From Kangiellaceae bacterium (lineage in GTDB: Bacteria > Pseudomonadota > Gammaproteobacteria > Enterobacterales > Kangiellaceae), in assembly GCA_026196875.1 (NCBI GenBank), contig JAPHTP010000004.1, forward strand, positions 124,001 through 188,000: a DNA stretch of 64,000 bases, in the 5' to 3' direction. The notes beneath the pieces were generated by a model. It saw nothing but the letters and a program-made list of their open reading frames with translations. It was not told the DNA's origin and did not search any database. The translations under genes and the position numbers were made by a program. Position 1 is the first letter of the stretch; every line of letters begins with the position of its first letter. Positions 36,287 through 45,777 of the stretch are shown one piece after another.

Positions 36287-36716
36287 TGCCCCCATACACA
36301 AAAATAAGCTCAAGCTTACTCGTTCAAAATATGAGCAGGGCATCAGCTTAGCTGTACTACTCTTTATCCTGATTATTATTGGCTTATTGGCTACCGCCTT
36401 AACCAATTTGACCAGCCAGTCCACCCAGTCGAATGCTCAACAAATCATAGCGACTCGAGCTTTTTTTGCTGCCGAATCCGGAGCGAACCTTCAGGCTCAA
36501 TCAATTTTTCCAATTACCGGAGCGAGCAGTTGCGCCAATCAGACTTATAATTTCACCGGAAATGGTTTAAACGGCTGCACAGCAACGACTGTCTGTAATA
36601 CAATAACTGTCAATTCTGAAGACTATTTTCAGGTAACCAGCACCGGGCAATGTAATTCCGGTCAACCGTTGCAAGCAACGCGAACAATTGAAGTTAGACT
36701 GAAAGACATCAACTAA
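36276..36716 (+). CDS. mshP: MSHA minor pilin MshP
   Basis: 146 residues from ATG at 36276, overlapping mshO by 11 bp. Leader site [19 protein letters not shown]; position 5 is Val, not Glu, typical of GspK/PilX-like tip subunits. Two Cys pairs ([20 protein letters not shown]) lie in the C-terminal part. Last gene of the cluster; no mshQ follows. Confidence 0.78.
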   Translation: MFLSAPIHKNKLKLTRSKYEQGISLAVLLFILIIIGLLATALTNLTSQSTQSNAQQIIATRAFFAAESGANLQAQSIFPITGASSCANQTYNFTGNGLNGCTATTVCNTITVNSEDYFQVTSTGQCNSGQPLQATRTIEVRLKDIN

Positions 36717-36723
36717 AACATTT

Positions 36724-37194
36724 ATGACCAATTCAAACAATTGTGCTTGCGGAAGTAGCTTTCCCTACGCCAAATGCTGCGAACCATTTCATTCGAAAAA
36801 AACTCGTCCTCAAACCGCCGAGCAATTAATGCGATCGCGGTACTGCGCTTTTGTAAAAAATAAGGCTGAATACATAGTTAATACGCACGCCGCCGAATTT
36901 AGACAACCGAATGATTTGGAAGCCGTTCAAAAAACGATAGATAATACCAATTGGCTAGGTCTAAAAGTTGTTTCGACCAATGGGGGATTGGAAGATAGTG
37001 ATAAGGGAATTGTAGAATTTATTGCCTTCTACGAAGAGTCAGGGATCCAACAACTACATGAAGAGTCTCGTTTTGAAAAGCGAGATGGACAATGGCTTTA
37101 TTTAGACGGTTTGCAATTGGGTCCTATTAAGATAGGCAGAAATGATCCGTGTATATGCAACAGCGGCAAGAAGTTTAAAAAGTGCCATGGCTAG
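36724..37194 (+). CDS. ychJ: YchJ-family protein with SEC-C motifs (UPF0225)
   Basis: 156 residues. Begins with a Cys-rich SEC-C-like motif ([15 protein letters not shown]) and ends with a full zinc-binding SEC-C motif ([19 protein letters not shown]), around an NTF2-like fold ([19 protein letters not shown]). This is the YchJ/UPF0225 architecture; its role is unknown. It starts 8 bp after mshP. Confidence 0.87.
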   Translation: MTNSNNCACGSSFPYAKCCEPFHSKKTRPQTAEQLMRSRYCAFVKNKAEYIVNTHAAEFRQPNDLEAVQKTIDNTNWLGLKVVSTNGGLEDSDKGIVEFIAFYEESGIQQLHEESRFEKRDGQWLYLDGLQLGPIKIGRNDPCICNSGKKFKKCHG

Positions 37195-37257
37195 GCACTT
37201 TAATTCTGCTTGAATCGCTAACTGGCCGAGTAGCGAAAAATTTTGCTAACCAGGCTG

Positions 37258-37725
37258 TTAGTTTTGTATTTCTGTAACCACCTCTGTTTTCACCGAGCTC
37301 GCAATAAAGCATAACTCGTGCGACTGGTGGTGCATTTTTTCCAGTTGCTGTAAGTTAGGCTGCTTGTCACCAGCGAAAATGACTTTGGGTCTTAAGGTAA
37401 CTCTGGTCATCGCAACTTTACCCTCTTCGTTTTCTTGCATTATTCCGACTGCATTATCTTCATAAGATTCAATCATAAACTTTCGTTTGGCGGCGATTGA
37501 TAAAAAGAAAAGCATATGACAGCTAGATAAGGACGCGACGAATGCTTCTTCTGGGTCGACGTTGGTTTCCACTGAATATGGAAGTGGAACAACATGCGGA
37601 GATGAAGAAGCAGGAACGGTAACACCGCCGTCAAATTTCCACTCGTGTCCCCTGCTATATTGATTATCGATAAAAGCTTCATGATCTTGCCGCTTCCAAA
37701 AGATTTTCGCACTATAATCTGACAC
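37258..37725 (-). CDS. OsmC family peroxiredoxin-like protein
   Basis: 155 residues from the GTG at 37725, which has a strong AGGGGG upstream; a longer reading to 37779 has none. OsmC fold with conserved NQYSRGHEWKFDGG and SLSSCHMLFFLSIA (redox Cys) motifs; the second Cys (ELCFIASS) is the partner. Likely detoxifies organic hydroperoxides in the cytoplasm. Convergent with ychJ. Confidence 0.85.
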   Translation of the reverse strand: MSDYSAKIFWKRQDHEAFIDNQYSRGHEWKFDGGVTVPASSSPHVVPLPYSVETNVDPEEAFVASLSSCHMLFFLSIAAKRKFMIESYEDNAVGIMQENEEGKVAMTRVTLRPKVIFAGDKQPNLQQLEKMHHQSHELCFIASSVKTEVVTEIQN

Positions 37726-37934
37726 ACTTTCCCCCTTTAGCTCTAACTCTAAGTAGTTAAGACGTTTCGCAAATAACAAATTAATCGTCCCACGATTAAA
37801 GTCATATGGATATTAGCATTTAACGCCCATTCTCACATGATCAGATAATTCGGAATTTAACCCACAGCTGTATCGATGTAACAAAGGATACAATTGTCAG
37901 TCTAACAAGTACGCTTGTTCGACTTAGGTACTCC

Positions 37935-38783
37935 ATGCTTAAATCTGTTTTTGTCAGCCTTTATATTACTCTGCTGCATGTCGGCGCTATTTTTGCCTTC
38001 TACGACATAATTCAATTTGGAGTCTCTTTCAGCAATATCGGCCTAATTGTAGCCTCTCTTCCTGGTGCACTATTTTTCGATTATTTACTTTTACTACAAT
38101 CCCGAGCACGTACCCGGCGGCATTTAAACTTTATTTCAACAATCAAATTTGCCGGTTTATTAATGGTAATTTCCGAAGTTTTGGGTGAGGGCCTTGTGCT
38201 AGACCCGTCGATCGTATTGGCTGCGGTCGGTTTTTTCGGCTGGTTGCTCTACGATTACTGGTTTTCCAGCTACGGTCAAAGGGATCAGTCAATAGTCAAA
38301 GTTGGCAGTTTGCTACCTGAACTAACTTTCAAATCTCTAGACGGTAGCGAATTCTCAACTCAGTCACTCACCGGAAAACCGGCGTTACTTATTTTTTATC
38401 GTGGTAACTGGTGTCCGCTATGCATGGCGCAAATTCAAGAAGTTGCCGCTCAATATAAAACTTTAGCGGATAAAGGTGTGCAAATATTGCTGATTAGCCC
38501 ACAGCCGCACGGACATACCCAAAAGCTAGCGCAAAAGTTTGACCTGCCTTTTATTTACTTAACTGACTCTAAAGGGAAAAGTGCACGAAGACTAAAAATA
38601 TTTGCTAAAAATGGACTTCCTCTGGGAATGCAGATTTTTGGGTACGACTCGGATACGGTCATGCCGACGGTAATTATTACGGACGCGAGTGGAGAGATAA
38701 TTTTCGCCGATCTGACCGATAATTATCGAGTGAGACCGGAGCCTGAAACTTTTATCAAAGCGTTACAGGGATCTGGTGGTTAA
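37935..38783 (+). CDS. Membrane-anchored AhpC/TSA-like redoxin
   Basis: 282 residues. The first ~110 residues hold four hydrophobic segments; the rest is a peroxiredoxin/thioredoxin-fold domain with RGNWCPLCMAQIQE, a CxxC that may be active in thiol reduction, and the typical IVSPQ.. and GNGLP-like features. It is an unusual membrane-fused form; substrate is unknown. Starts with ATG at 37935 in a region with a palindrome-free promoter. Confidence 0.75.
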   Translation: MLKSVFVSLYITLLHVGAIFAFYDIIQFGVSFSNIGLIVASLPGALFFDYLLLLQSRARTRRHLNFISTIKFAGLLMVISEVLGEGLVLDPSIVLAAVGFFGWLLYDYWFSSYGQRDQSIVKVGSLLPELTFKSLDGSEFSTQSLTGKPALLIFYRGNWCPLCMAQIQEVAAQYKTLADKGVQILLISPQPHGHTQKLAQKFDLPFIYLTDSKGKSARRLKIFAKNGLPLGMQIFGYDSDTVMPTVIITDASGEIIFADLTDNYRVRPEPETFIKALQGSGG

Positions 38784-39097
38784 ATTATCTCTAAATAGGG
38801 TAAATAGTTTAGCGCTCGGCACTGTTTGATTCTGTGGTCTTCGTACTATTTGAAAGCTCACGGCTAAATAACTATTGATTGCACATCCAACCATTTCCAT
38901 CACATATGGTTTGTTTCTACTTTGCTTTATTCAGTTACACTAAAGCCTGACCGCGACTTTAAATTGCCAAAATAACCAAAAATTTGCTGTTTTTATCCAA
39001 ATTCCTACGCACAAGCAGGTTTAGCCATAGGAACACCAAAACAGGATTGCTATAATCCGGCTCTTTATTCAGGCTATTTCATCAGTGGAGTAAGGCT
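38784..39097. promoter_or_regulatory. Intergenic region with likely glyQ promoter
   Basis: 314 bp with no gene. A TATAAT hexamer at 39051-39056 lies 41 bp before the glyQ start; no good -35 hexamer at the ideal distance was identified. Nothing else recognised. Confidence 0.45.
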
Positions 39098-40042
39098 TTG
39101 TCAGATACAGGCTTATCCAATAAAGGATCAACAGGCATTCAAGGTGCCCCCCAGACTTTCCAAGGTCTGATCATGGCGCTTCAAGAATATTGGTCAAACC
39201 AAGGTTGCGTTATTGTGCAGCCTTTAGATTTGGAAGTTGGCGCAGGGACATTTCACCCGTCGACGTTCTTGCGCTCTATCGGACCTGAGCCATGGAATTC
39301 TGCATACGTGCAACCTTGCCGAAGACCAACTGATGGGCGATATGGGGAAAACCCCAATCGTTTACAACACTATTACCAATACCAGGTCATCTTAAAACCA
39401 TCACCTAAAAATATTCAGGACTTATACCTTAACTCACTTAAGGTTCTCGGTATCGATACGCTTGAACACGATATTCGCTTTGTTGAAGATAACTGGGAAT
39501 CACCTACGCTTGGTGCATGGGGACTTGGTTGGGAAGTGTGGCTTAACGGTATGGAAGTCACTCAATTTACTTATTTCCAGCAAGTTGGCGGGATCGAGTG
39601 TAAACCGGTAACCGGTGAAATCACTTATGGTCTTGAAAGAATAGCCATGTATCTACAAGACGTGGATAGTATTTTTGATCTCGTTTGGACCGAAGGCCCG
39701 CAAGGTACCGTGTATTACCGGGACGTGTTCCATCAAAATGAAGTAGAGATGTCTGCTTATAATTTTGAACACGCGGATGTGGATTACTTATTCGGTTTCT
39801 TTGATTATTGCGAAACCCAAAGCCAGCAATTAATCGAAAAAGGATTGCCTTTACCAGCATATGAAATGGTACTCAAAGCTTCTCACGCATTTAACTTACT
39901 TGATGCTCGCCACGCTATTTCTGTAACGGAAAGACAGAGATTCATTTTAAGAGTTCGCGCCTTGGCGCGGGCGGTAGCTCAAGCCTACTACGACTCACGC
40001 GAAGCACTCAGCTTCCCGATTTGCAAGCAGGAGAAAAAATAA
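39098..40042 (+). CDS. glyQ: Glycyl-tRNA synthetase alpha subunit
   Basis: 314 residues, TTG start with GGAG seven bases upstream. The sequence is the standard bacterial Gly[20 protein letters not shown], the class II motif with [17 protein letters not shown], and [22 protein letters not shown]. With GlyS charges tRNA-Gly. The stop TAA shares bases with the glyS ATG. Confidence 0.98.
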   Translation: MSDTGLSNKGSTGIQGAPQTFQGLIMALQEYWSNQGCVIVQPLDLEVGAGTFHPSTFLRSIGPEPWNSAYVQPCRRPTDGRYGENPNRLQHYYQYQVILKPSPKNIQDLYLNSLKVLGIDTLEHDIRFVEDNWESPTLGAWGLGWEVWLNGMEVTQFTYFQQVGGIECKPVTGEITYGLERIAMYLQDVDSIFDLVWTEGPQGTVYYRDVFHQNEVEMSAYNFEHADVDYLFGFFDYCETQSQQLIEKGLPLPAYEMVLKASHAFNLLDARHAISVTERQRFILRVRALARAVAQAYYDSREALSFPICKQEKK

Positions 40043-42111
40043 TGAGCCAGCAAGACTTTTTATTTGAACTCGGCTGTGAAGAGCTGCCACCGAAAGCGTT
40101 AACAAAATTGGCTAGCTCGCTACACGACAGTGTGGCTGCGTCATTCGAATCAGTAGATCTGAAATACCATGATAGCGAGTGGTTTGCGACACCGCGCAGA
40201 TTAGCTATTCGTTTTCATCGACTGGACACAGCCCAAGCAGATCGAACTGTTGAAAGGTTAGGCCCGGCTGTCGCTGCCGCTTTCGATGATAACGGTAATC
40301 CAAAACCCGCGGCGTTAGGTTTTGCCAAATCATGCGGCGTGGATATCGAACAGTTAGAAAGAAAGGATACAGGTAAAGGCGAAAGACTGGCTTATCAAGC
40401 TGAAGTAAAAGGCCTGTCAACAAGTGAGCTAATCCAGGAAATTCTTGAAAAAGCGGTAAGTCAATTGCCGGTCCCTAAGGCAATGCGTTGGGGGGATTCT
40501 ACAAGCCAGTTTAGCCGACCGGTTCATTGGATAGTAGCGATCCAGGGTGATTCGATACTTCCAGTCGAATTATTTGAAGTAAAAGCCGGCAACCATACTT
40601 TTGGTCATAGATTCCACGCACCTGAGGCAATAACTCTAAATTCCGCTGATGCTTACGAATCAGCCTTGACAGAAGCTAAGGTCGTTTGTTGTTTCGAGGC
40701 AAGAAAAGCTCAAATTCGAATTCAAGTAGAAGAAGCGGCTAGCAAAATTAATGCTGTGGCAGTAGTCGACGAAGATCTTCTCGAAGAGGTCGCTTGCTTA
40801 GTCGAGTGGCCGGTGGCGCTAATGGGCAAATTCGATGATGAATTCTTAAGCGTTCCTGCGGAAGCACTAATATCATCAATGGCAGAACATCAAAAGTACT
40901 TTCATCTGATCGATAACGATGGGAGCTTACTACCTCGATTTATTACCATCTCTAACATTGAGAGCTCTAAACCAGAGTCAGTAATTGAAGGCAACGAAAA
41001 AGTTATCAGGCCACGACTAGCTGACGCTAAGTTCTTCTATGATACCGATAGCAAGAAGAAGCTGGAAAGTTATGTTGATAAATTAAAGACCATTGTCTTC
41101 CAGAACAAGCTGGGAACATTATTTGATAAAACTGAAAGAGTAAGGGATTTGAGTAAAGTAATTGCTCACTCACTTGGTTTTGACCAAGATCTTGCAGATA
41201 GAGCAGCCCAGTTATGCAAATGCGATTTAATGACCGATATGGTATATGAATTCCCCGATCTACAAGGGATCATGGGAAGATATTATGCGACTAACGACAA
41301 CGAACCATCTGACGTTGCCGCCGCCATGGATGAGATTTATATGCCGCGTTTCGCGGGCGATGAATTGCCATCGACAGAAACGGGATTGGTGTTAGCGCTT
41401 GCTGAAAGACTCGACACTTTAGTCGGTATTTTTGGGATCGGGCAGATCCCAACGGGCGCCAAAGATCCATTTGCTTTAAGGCGTGCCGCACTAGGTGTCA
41501 TTCGTTTAATAAGCGAAAAACAACTTGAACTCGACCTTGCCACTTTGATTGAAAGTGCGATTAGTGCTTATCAAGGAATCGAGCTTGAAGCTAATACACA
41601 AGAGAAACTACTTGAGTTCTTTGCAGCGAGAGAGTTAGCACTGTATCAATCTTTAGGCACACCAACTCAAGTGATCAATTCGGTGCAATCACTTAAGGTA
41701 ACTCAGCCAACAGATTTTAAAGCAAGGATTGACGCCGTTGAGAGTTTTAATAAAACTGACGGATCAGCGGATTTAGCGGAAGCTAATAAGCGAGTTAAAA
41801 ACATACTGGAAAAATCTGATTTCGATCCAAAATCCATTGCTATCAATGAGTCGTTATTTGAATCTGAGGAAACCAGTTTATTTGTAAAGATTAACAGCGT
41901 TGAAAGTTTTGTTGAGTCTCAGGTCAATGAAGGAAACTATCAAAAAGCACTCGATGAATTGGCTGGATTAAAAGATGTGGTTAATAACTTCTTTGATAAA
42001 GTTATGATCAACGCCGAAGATCCACAAATTCGCAACAATCGCTTAGCTTTGATCACTAAGCTACGGAACTTGTTCTTAGGAATCGCTGATATTTCCCTAC
42101 TTCAAAAGTAA
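40042..42111 (+). CDS. glyS: Glycyl-tRNA synthetase beta subunit
   Basis: 689 residues from ATG at 40042 (TAATG overlap with glyQ, CAGGAG upstream). N-terminus FLFELGCEELPPKAL is diagnostic; the anticodon-binding (DALR) domain lies at the C-terminus. Carries tRNA binding for the alpha2beta2 enzyme. Earlier Met in frame (40021) lies inside glyQ and is rejected. Confidence 0.97.
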   Translation: MSQQDFLFELGCEELPPKALTKLASSLHDSVAASFESVDLKYHDSEWFATPRRLAIRFHRLDTAQADRTVERLGPAVAAAFDDNGNPKPAALGFAKSCGVDIEQLERKDTGKGERLAYQAEVKGLSTSELIQEILEKAVSQLPVPKAMRWGDSTSQFSRPVHWIVAIQGDSILPVELFEVKAGNHTFGHRFHAPEAITLNSADAYESALTEAKVVCCFEARKAQIRIQVEEAASKINAVAVVDEDLLEEVACLVEWPVALMGKFDDEFLSVPAEALISSMAEHQKYFHLIDNDGSLLPRFITISNIESSKPESVIEGNEKVIRPRLADAKFFYDTDSKKKLESYVDKLKTIVFQNKLGTLFDKTERVRDLSKVIAHSLGFDQDLADRAAQLCKCDLMTDMVYEFPDLQGIMGRYYATNDNEPSDVAAAMDEIYMPRFAGDELPSTETGLVLALAERLDTLVGIFGIGQIPTGAKDPFALRRAALGVIRLISEKQLELDLATLIESAISAYQGIELEANTQEKLLEFFAARELALYQSLGTPTQVINSVQSLKVTQPTDFKARIDAVESFNKTDGSADLAEANKRVKNILEKSDFDPKSIAINESLFESEETSLFVKINSVESFVESQVNEGNYQKALDELAGLKDVVNNFFDKVMINAEDPQIRNNRLALITKLRNLFLGIADISLLQK

Positions 42112-42178
42112 ATTCTCCGCTCTATACCCTCTCCTCTGATTTTTAAGATTGGGCGAGAGGGCTAGGGAGAAGGTAATA

Positions 42179-42739
42179 ATGTCCAATTCTAAATCCAGAC
42201 TCATCATCTTAGACCGCGACGGCGTCATCAACCACGACTCCGACGACTATATAAAGTCGCCTGAAGAATGGCTCCCAATTGAATCAAGCCTAAAAGCAAT
42301 CGCTCGCTTAAACCAGGCGGGCTACAAAGTCGCAATCGCCACCAATCAATCGGGGATCGCAAGAGGATATTTTAATTCAATCACGCTAACCATGATCCAT
42401 AAAAAAATGGAGTTAGCACTTGCTAACGCTGGTGCGCAAATTCACGCGCTTGAATTTTGTCCGGACCACCCAGATCACGCCGGGCCTAACCGAAAACCCA
42501 ACCCCGGAATGGCTTTAAAATTACTCGAACAGTTTAACGCGGTTCCACAAGAAACCTGGTTTGTCGGTGATTCGATTTCGGATATCCAATGTGCTCAAAA
42601 TGCATACTGTAGACCCGCCCTAGTTCTTACCGGAAAGGGTCAAAGAACCAGAGTTAAGCCGGAATTGCCAGGCGATGTTCCTATTTTTGAAGATCTTGCA
42701 GGATTTGTAGAGTTGCTTCTTAGCAGCGAAGAACAATAA
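42179..42739 (+). CDS. gmhB: D-glycero-beta-D-manno-heptose-1,7-bisphosphate 7-phosphatase
   Basis: 186 residues from ATG at 42179, with GAGAAGG upstream. HAD motif I LDRDGVIN, motif II ATNQSG, and motif IV FVGDSISDI are intact. The Cys-rich zinc loop of E. coli GmhB is reduced: FCPDHPDHAGPNRKP keeps one Cys and two His but lacks the second Cys pair. Dephosphorylates the heptose precursor of LPS core. The gmhB-glyS-glyQ grouping is ancestral in Pseudomonas-like genomes. Confidence 0.88.
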   Translation: MSNSKSRLIILDRDGVINHDSDDYIKSPEEWLPIESSLKAIARLNQAGYKVAIATNQSGIARGYFNSITLTMIHKKMELALANAGAQIHALEFCPDHPDHAGPNRKPNPGMALKLLEQFNAVPQETWFVGDSISDIQCAQNAYCRPALVLTGKGQRTRVKPELPGDVPIFEDLAGFVELLLSSEEQ

Positions 42740-42741
42740 AA

Positions 42742-42766
42742 AAGGAGCTAACAAGCTCCTTTTTTA
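42742..42766. terminator. Bidirectional intrinsic terminator
   Basis: GGAGCT-AACA-AGCTCC hairpin (42744-42759) flanked by A6 and T7 runs, between convergent gmhB and cytochrome c genes. Confidence 0.92.
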
Positions 42767-42781
42767 TGAATTGGGTAAGAA

Positions 42782-43090
42782 CTACTTTTTACCTAAGCTT
42801 TCATAATAAGCCGCAATATTTTTCATATCTTCATCAGATAATCCCATAGACTGGGCAATCATGACCGGGTCATTGCGCCTTTTCTCTTTAAAGTCTTTCA
42901 ATTGCTTATAAGTGTAAGCAGCCTTTTGTCCTTTCAGGTTTGGATAGGTTGGAATAAAACTGATCCCATCAGGTCCGTGGCAACCGGCACAAACAGCCGA
43001 CTTTGCCTTACCTGCCGCAATGTCTGCAGCGATAGTTGGGAAAGATACTAATGCGGCTAAACCGGCTACCGCAATCATTTTTAATTTCAT
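42782..43090 (-). CDS. Small class I cytochrome c (c553/c4-like)
   Basis: 102 residues from ATG at 43090, signal peptide ending FPTIA-A, one haem site CAGCH, and Met ligand in AQSMGLSDED. Typical single-domain soluble cytochrome c of the c553/c4 family. Periplasmic electron carrier, partner not visible. Confidence 0.87.
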   Translation of the reverse strand: MKLKMIAVAGLAALVSFPTIAADIAAGKAKSAVCAGCHGPDGISFIPTYPNLKGQKAAYTYKQLKDFKEKRRNDPVMIAQSMGLSDEDMKNIAAYYESLGKK

Positions 43091-43262
43091 GGTAAACAAC
43101 TCCTCAATGCGCAAGTGAAGATTTTAAATCGTTTATTAGCTAATACCCCAGCATTTTAGTGAGTTATTCTAAAAAAATACTGATCTAGGTTAATAGTTAA
43201 GCAAAATCAATAACGTGATTTATTAATACTGCGGGATTGTAATTACTTAGTGTTAAAAAGAA

Positions 43263-43283
43263 AAGGCGACAATTTGCCGCCTT
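43263..43283 (-). terminator. Likely terminator for the Spo0M-like gene
   Basis: AAGGCG/CGCCTT hairpin (43263-43283) followed on the minus strand by TTTTCTTTTT, about 35 bp after the stop of the minus-strand gene. Confidence 0.7.
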
Positions 43284-43315
43284 AGACTGAAACTATGAAT
43301 AGCTTGTAAGGATTA

Positions 43316-44104
43316 TTAACAATGTTCCCGAATCACCTGCTGTAGTTGCTCCACGATAACATCGATATTATCAGTTGCCACAGATATACAGGCTTTAGAC
43401 TCATCGGTCCCCAGCATTTCCGCAAATAGTCCGCTAATTCCTCGAGCTTTACGGTCAATCTCCAGGTAGACATTTAGTACTTCTCCATCGGGAAGCATTA
43501 TCATCTCCAATTCATCCAGCTGTCCATAAAACTCTCCAGCGACAGGTTTAAACTCAAATTCCTGAACGAAAGGCAATGGCGTAATTCCTCCTTCAGCACC
43601 CTCTGACTCAGCTTCGGCCAGCTTAAAGCCGAGTTCACTGACCGCATCGAGTAATGATTTTTGAATTGGCGTAGGAGCTATTTGAACATAGTCCTTGTCA
43701 GCTTTATCCAGAGCACTATCAATATCAAGATTGGTTCTCAACCAGGTATTGGACTTGCCATAGCTCAGCGGCGCGTATGCTGACAAGGTAAAGCTGAATG
43801 GTATTTGCTTTGATTCGCCGGCTTTAATAGTGAAGCTTTCATCAACTTCTACCGAGTTGATCTTGGTTGAACGCTCTGCCATTCGACTATAGGTTTCTTC
43901 GTCTTCCTCGTACTCTTCTTCAACAAAGTAGTTTGAATAAATATCCAAATCGATCTTATTGATTTCTTGATCGGTTTTCCCCCCTTCAATATTCAGTGTT
44001 CCAGAAACTTCCTCTCCAGGGACTAGTACTTCTGAATCCAATACTGCGTCAATTTTTGCGGCACCAATTCCGACTTTTGATAACATTTTGTTGAAAAAGG
44101 ACAT
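43316..44104 (-). CDS. Spo0M-like (sporulation-control) arrestin-fold protein
   Basis: 262 residues. N-terminus MSFFNKMLSKVGIGAAKIDAVLD, then a beta-sandwich (PGEEVSGTLNIEGG...INKIDLDIYSNYFVEEEYEEDEE) matching the SpoOM family, an arrestin-like fold found well outside spore formers; the role in Gram-negative bacteria is unknown. Highly acidic. Isolated gene with its own terminator. Confidence 0.8.
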   Translation of the reverse strand: MSFFNKMLSKVGIGAAKIDAVLDSEVLVPGEEVSGTLNIEGGKTDQEINKIDLDIYSNYFVEEEYEEDEETYSRMAERSTKINSVEVDESFTIKAGESKQIPFSFTLSAYAPLSYGKSNTWLRTNLDIDSALDKADKDYVQIAPTPIQKSLLDAVSELGFKLAEAESEGAEGGITPLPFVQEFEFKPVAGEFYGQLDELEMIMLPDGEVLNVYLEIDRKARGISGLFAEMLGTDESKACISVATDNIDVIVEQLQQVIREHC

Positions 44105-44407
44105 TAAGCTCCCTACTCCTTTACTAGTTGATAATTAATACGTTTTTTAATTTTTGGAATTTCGGTTTCAAATAAATTACAGCTTTTTCAACCTAATGAA
44201 CAACACTGGTAAATGGCCTCATTTGATTAAAAGCAGAAAATAAAAATGATCCCATTTTAATTCGTCGTCATTCAGGCATCAGCAACTTATAACGACAATA
44301 AAAAACTCTTATTCCGCTAAAGTAGAAAAAATCATGACTTTTCCAAGTGATTACATTCAAGTGTTTTTTGGTTGAGACTGAACATCACAACCTGGATTAC
44401 TGGTATT
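44105..44407. other. Intergenic region
   Basis: About 300 bp of AT-rich sequence with no supported gene; contains the promoter of the Spo0M-like gene on the minus strand. Confidence 0.4.
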
Positions 44408-44950
44408 TTACTTCTTTCGGTTCTGCTCCCATTCGTCAATATTTCGAATAAATCCAGGACAATGATGCTCAAAAGATTGTTTCCCAGTTACGATAGTCCA
44501 CAAATGGGGGATCGCCCTCATTTCACATCCAGGTGTTTTGATAATGGCGGAAAGGACGAATGATATTCCTAGGTGGCCAAACACGTAGGTCATCCATAAC
44601 ATTAAAAAGGCGGTGAATACTCTGCCAAACATTGGCCCACCAGATAGCCATTCATATATCAAAATGGCGAGTGTAGTAGCAAAAACCAGTATCTGTGCCC
44701 AATAGTTATTTTTAAGGGTGAAGCCAAGGTTTAAAACCGGTCGGAGTAAATATAAACCAAGAAAGACGGTACAGATGGCCACAAGATTAACAGGCCAGCC
44801 ACGTTCAATCATTCCAGGTATGTCGTCCACAATTTGCCTAACTAGATCAAGGCAAACCACGCCCAGAAGAAGTCGAACAATACGACCTATTATTCTTGGC
44901 GGCTCGATGCTGCCATGTTCTTGATACGCATCTTTTACCGTATCCATCAT
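44408..44950 (-). CDS. Integral membrane protein of unknown function
   Basis: 180 residues, AGAGG before the ATG at 44950. About four hydrophobic segments (LLLGVVCLDLV, VNLVAICTVFLGLYLL, ILVFATTLAILIYEW, VFTAFLMLWMTYVFG), with two Cys near the C-terminus (TPGCEM, HHCPGF). Lies 41 bp downstream of the GDCCVxC gene, in one transcription unit divergent to a MerR-family gene. A metal- or thiol-related transport role is an inference from this context only. Confidence 0.65.
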   Translation of the reverse strand: MMDTVKDAYQEHGSIEPPRIIGRIVRLLLGVVCLDLVRQIVDDIPGMIERGWPVNLVAICTVFLGLYLLRPVLNLGFTLKNNYWAQILVFATTLAILIYEWLSGGPMFGRVFTAFLMLWMTYVFGHLGISFVLSAIIKTPGCEMRAIPHLWTIVTGKQSFEHHCPGFIRNIDEWEQNRKK

Positions 44951-44991
44951 CAATTACCTCTTATTGCACCAATCGCAAGAGACAACTTTCG

Positions 44992-45210
44992 TTAAGAACT
45001 ACTACAACAAGCGTTACCTTCTTGAATTGGTGGACATTTCACTGTTCCATATGAGCAATAAACACAACAGTCGCCTTTTAACGGGCTGAGCAATGTTTTG
45101 CATGATTCACATTCGTAATACCACTGACAAGCATTCGTTGGCATTTCTTCTGTTTTTTGAAAGCTACATTCTGGGCAAGTGATCGTGGAATGCAATTTTA
45201 TGTTGCTCAT
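44992..45210 (-). CDS. GDCCVxC domain-containing (seleno)protein, Cys form
   Basis: 72 residues from ATG at 45210 with nine or more Cys, among them CPECSF, CESCKTLL, and the signature GDCCVYCSYGTVKCPPIQ. In RefSeq the family is named GDCCVxC domain-containing (seleno)protein and often sits near mercury or metal-resistance genes. Here the key residues are Cys, not Sec. Divergent to MerR. Function is not established; metal binding is likely from the cysteines. Confidence 0.85.
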   Translation of the reverse strand: MSNIKLHSTITCPECSFQKTEEMPTNACQWYYECESCKTLLSPLKGDCCVYCSYGTVKCPPIQEGNACCSSS

Positions 45211-45332
45211 TGAGTTATCCAAATTTTCTAGTTAAAGACCTTCGTATTCTTTCTGTTGTCGATAAGTTTCAGTTTGATGCTCATTAGCATTAACAGCCGA
45301 TTATATGAAAGCTCCCTACTACTAATGTTAAT

Positions 45333-45351
45333 ATCTGTAGTAACTACAGAT
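45333..45351. promoter_or_regulatory. MerR-type palindromic operator between divergent genes
   Basis: ATCTGTAG-TAA-CTACAGAT, a perfect 8-bp inverted repeat in the divergent intergenic region. Mer-type operators lie between -35 and -10 in such regions; on the minus strand TTGTAT and TATTAA flank this site. Confidence 0.7.
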
Positions 45352-45372
45352 ACAAGTTTAATTGGTATTAAA

Positions 45373-45777
45373 ATGACAAATAGCTTGAAAACCATCGGTC
45401 GCGTGTCTAAGCAAACTGGTGTCAACATAGAGACGATTCGCTATTACGAAAAAATAGGACTTATTGATGAACCCCTAAGAAGCGAGGGTGGAAATAGACT
45501 CTACGATCAGAACAATATCAGACGACTAAATTTTATTAAGCGTTCGCGAGAGTTAGGATTTAGCCTGGAAGAAATACGCGTACTTTTACAACTTTCAAAC
45601 AATAATCGAGAAGACTGTCACTCAGCTCAAAAGATCGCAGACTCTCACCTAGCGGTTGTTGAAGCTAAAATAAAAGACCTAAAACAATTAGCAACGGTTC
45701 TCTCGAACCTATCGGCCCAGTGTAATTCATCAAAAGACGAAGGCTGCCCGATTCTTAGGTCGTTGGATGGAGATTGA
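45373..45777 (+). CDS. MerR-family metal-responsive regulator
   Basis: 134 residues from ATG at 45373 (the longer reading is an upstream extension into the operator region). MerR HTH (TIGRVSKQTGVNIETIRYYEKIGL), then a dimerisation coiled coil. The three cysteines C82 (DCHSAQ), C117 and C125 (QCNSSKDEGCPIL) match the positions of the Hg(II)-binding cysteines of Tn501 MerR (82, 117, 126), so Hg(II) is the likely inducer. No merA or merT is in the window; the probable target is the divergent GDCCVxC gene pair. Confidence 0.83.
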   Translation: MTNSLKTIGRVSKQTGVNIETIRYYEKIGLIDEPLRSEGGNRLYDQNNIRRLNFIKRSRELGFSLEEIRVLLQLSNNNREDCHSAQKIADSHLAVVEAKIKDLKQLATVLSNLSAQCNSSKDEGCPILRSLDGD

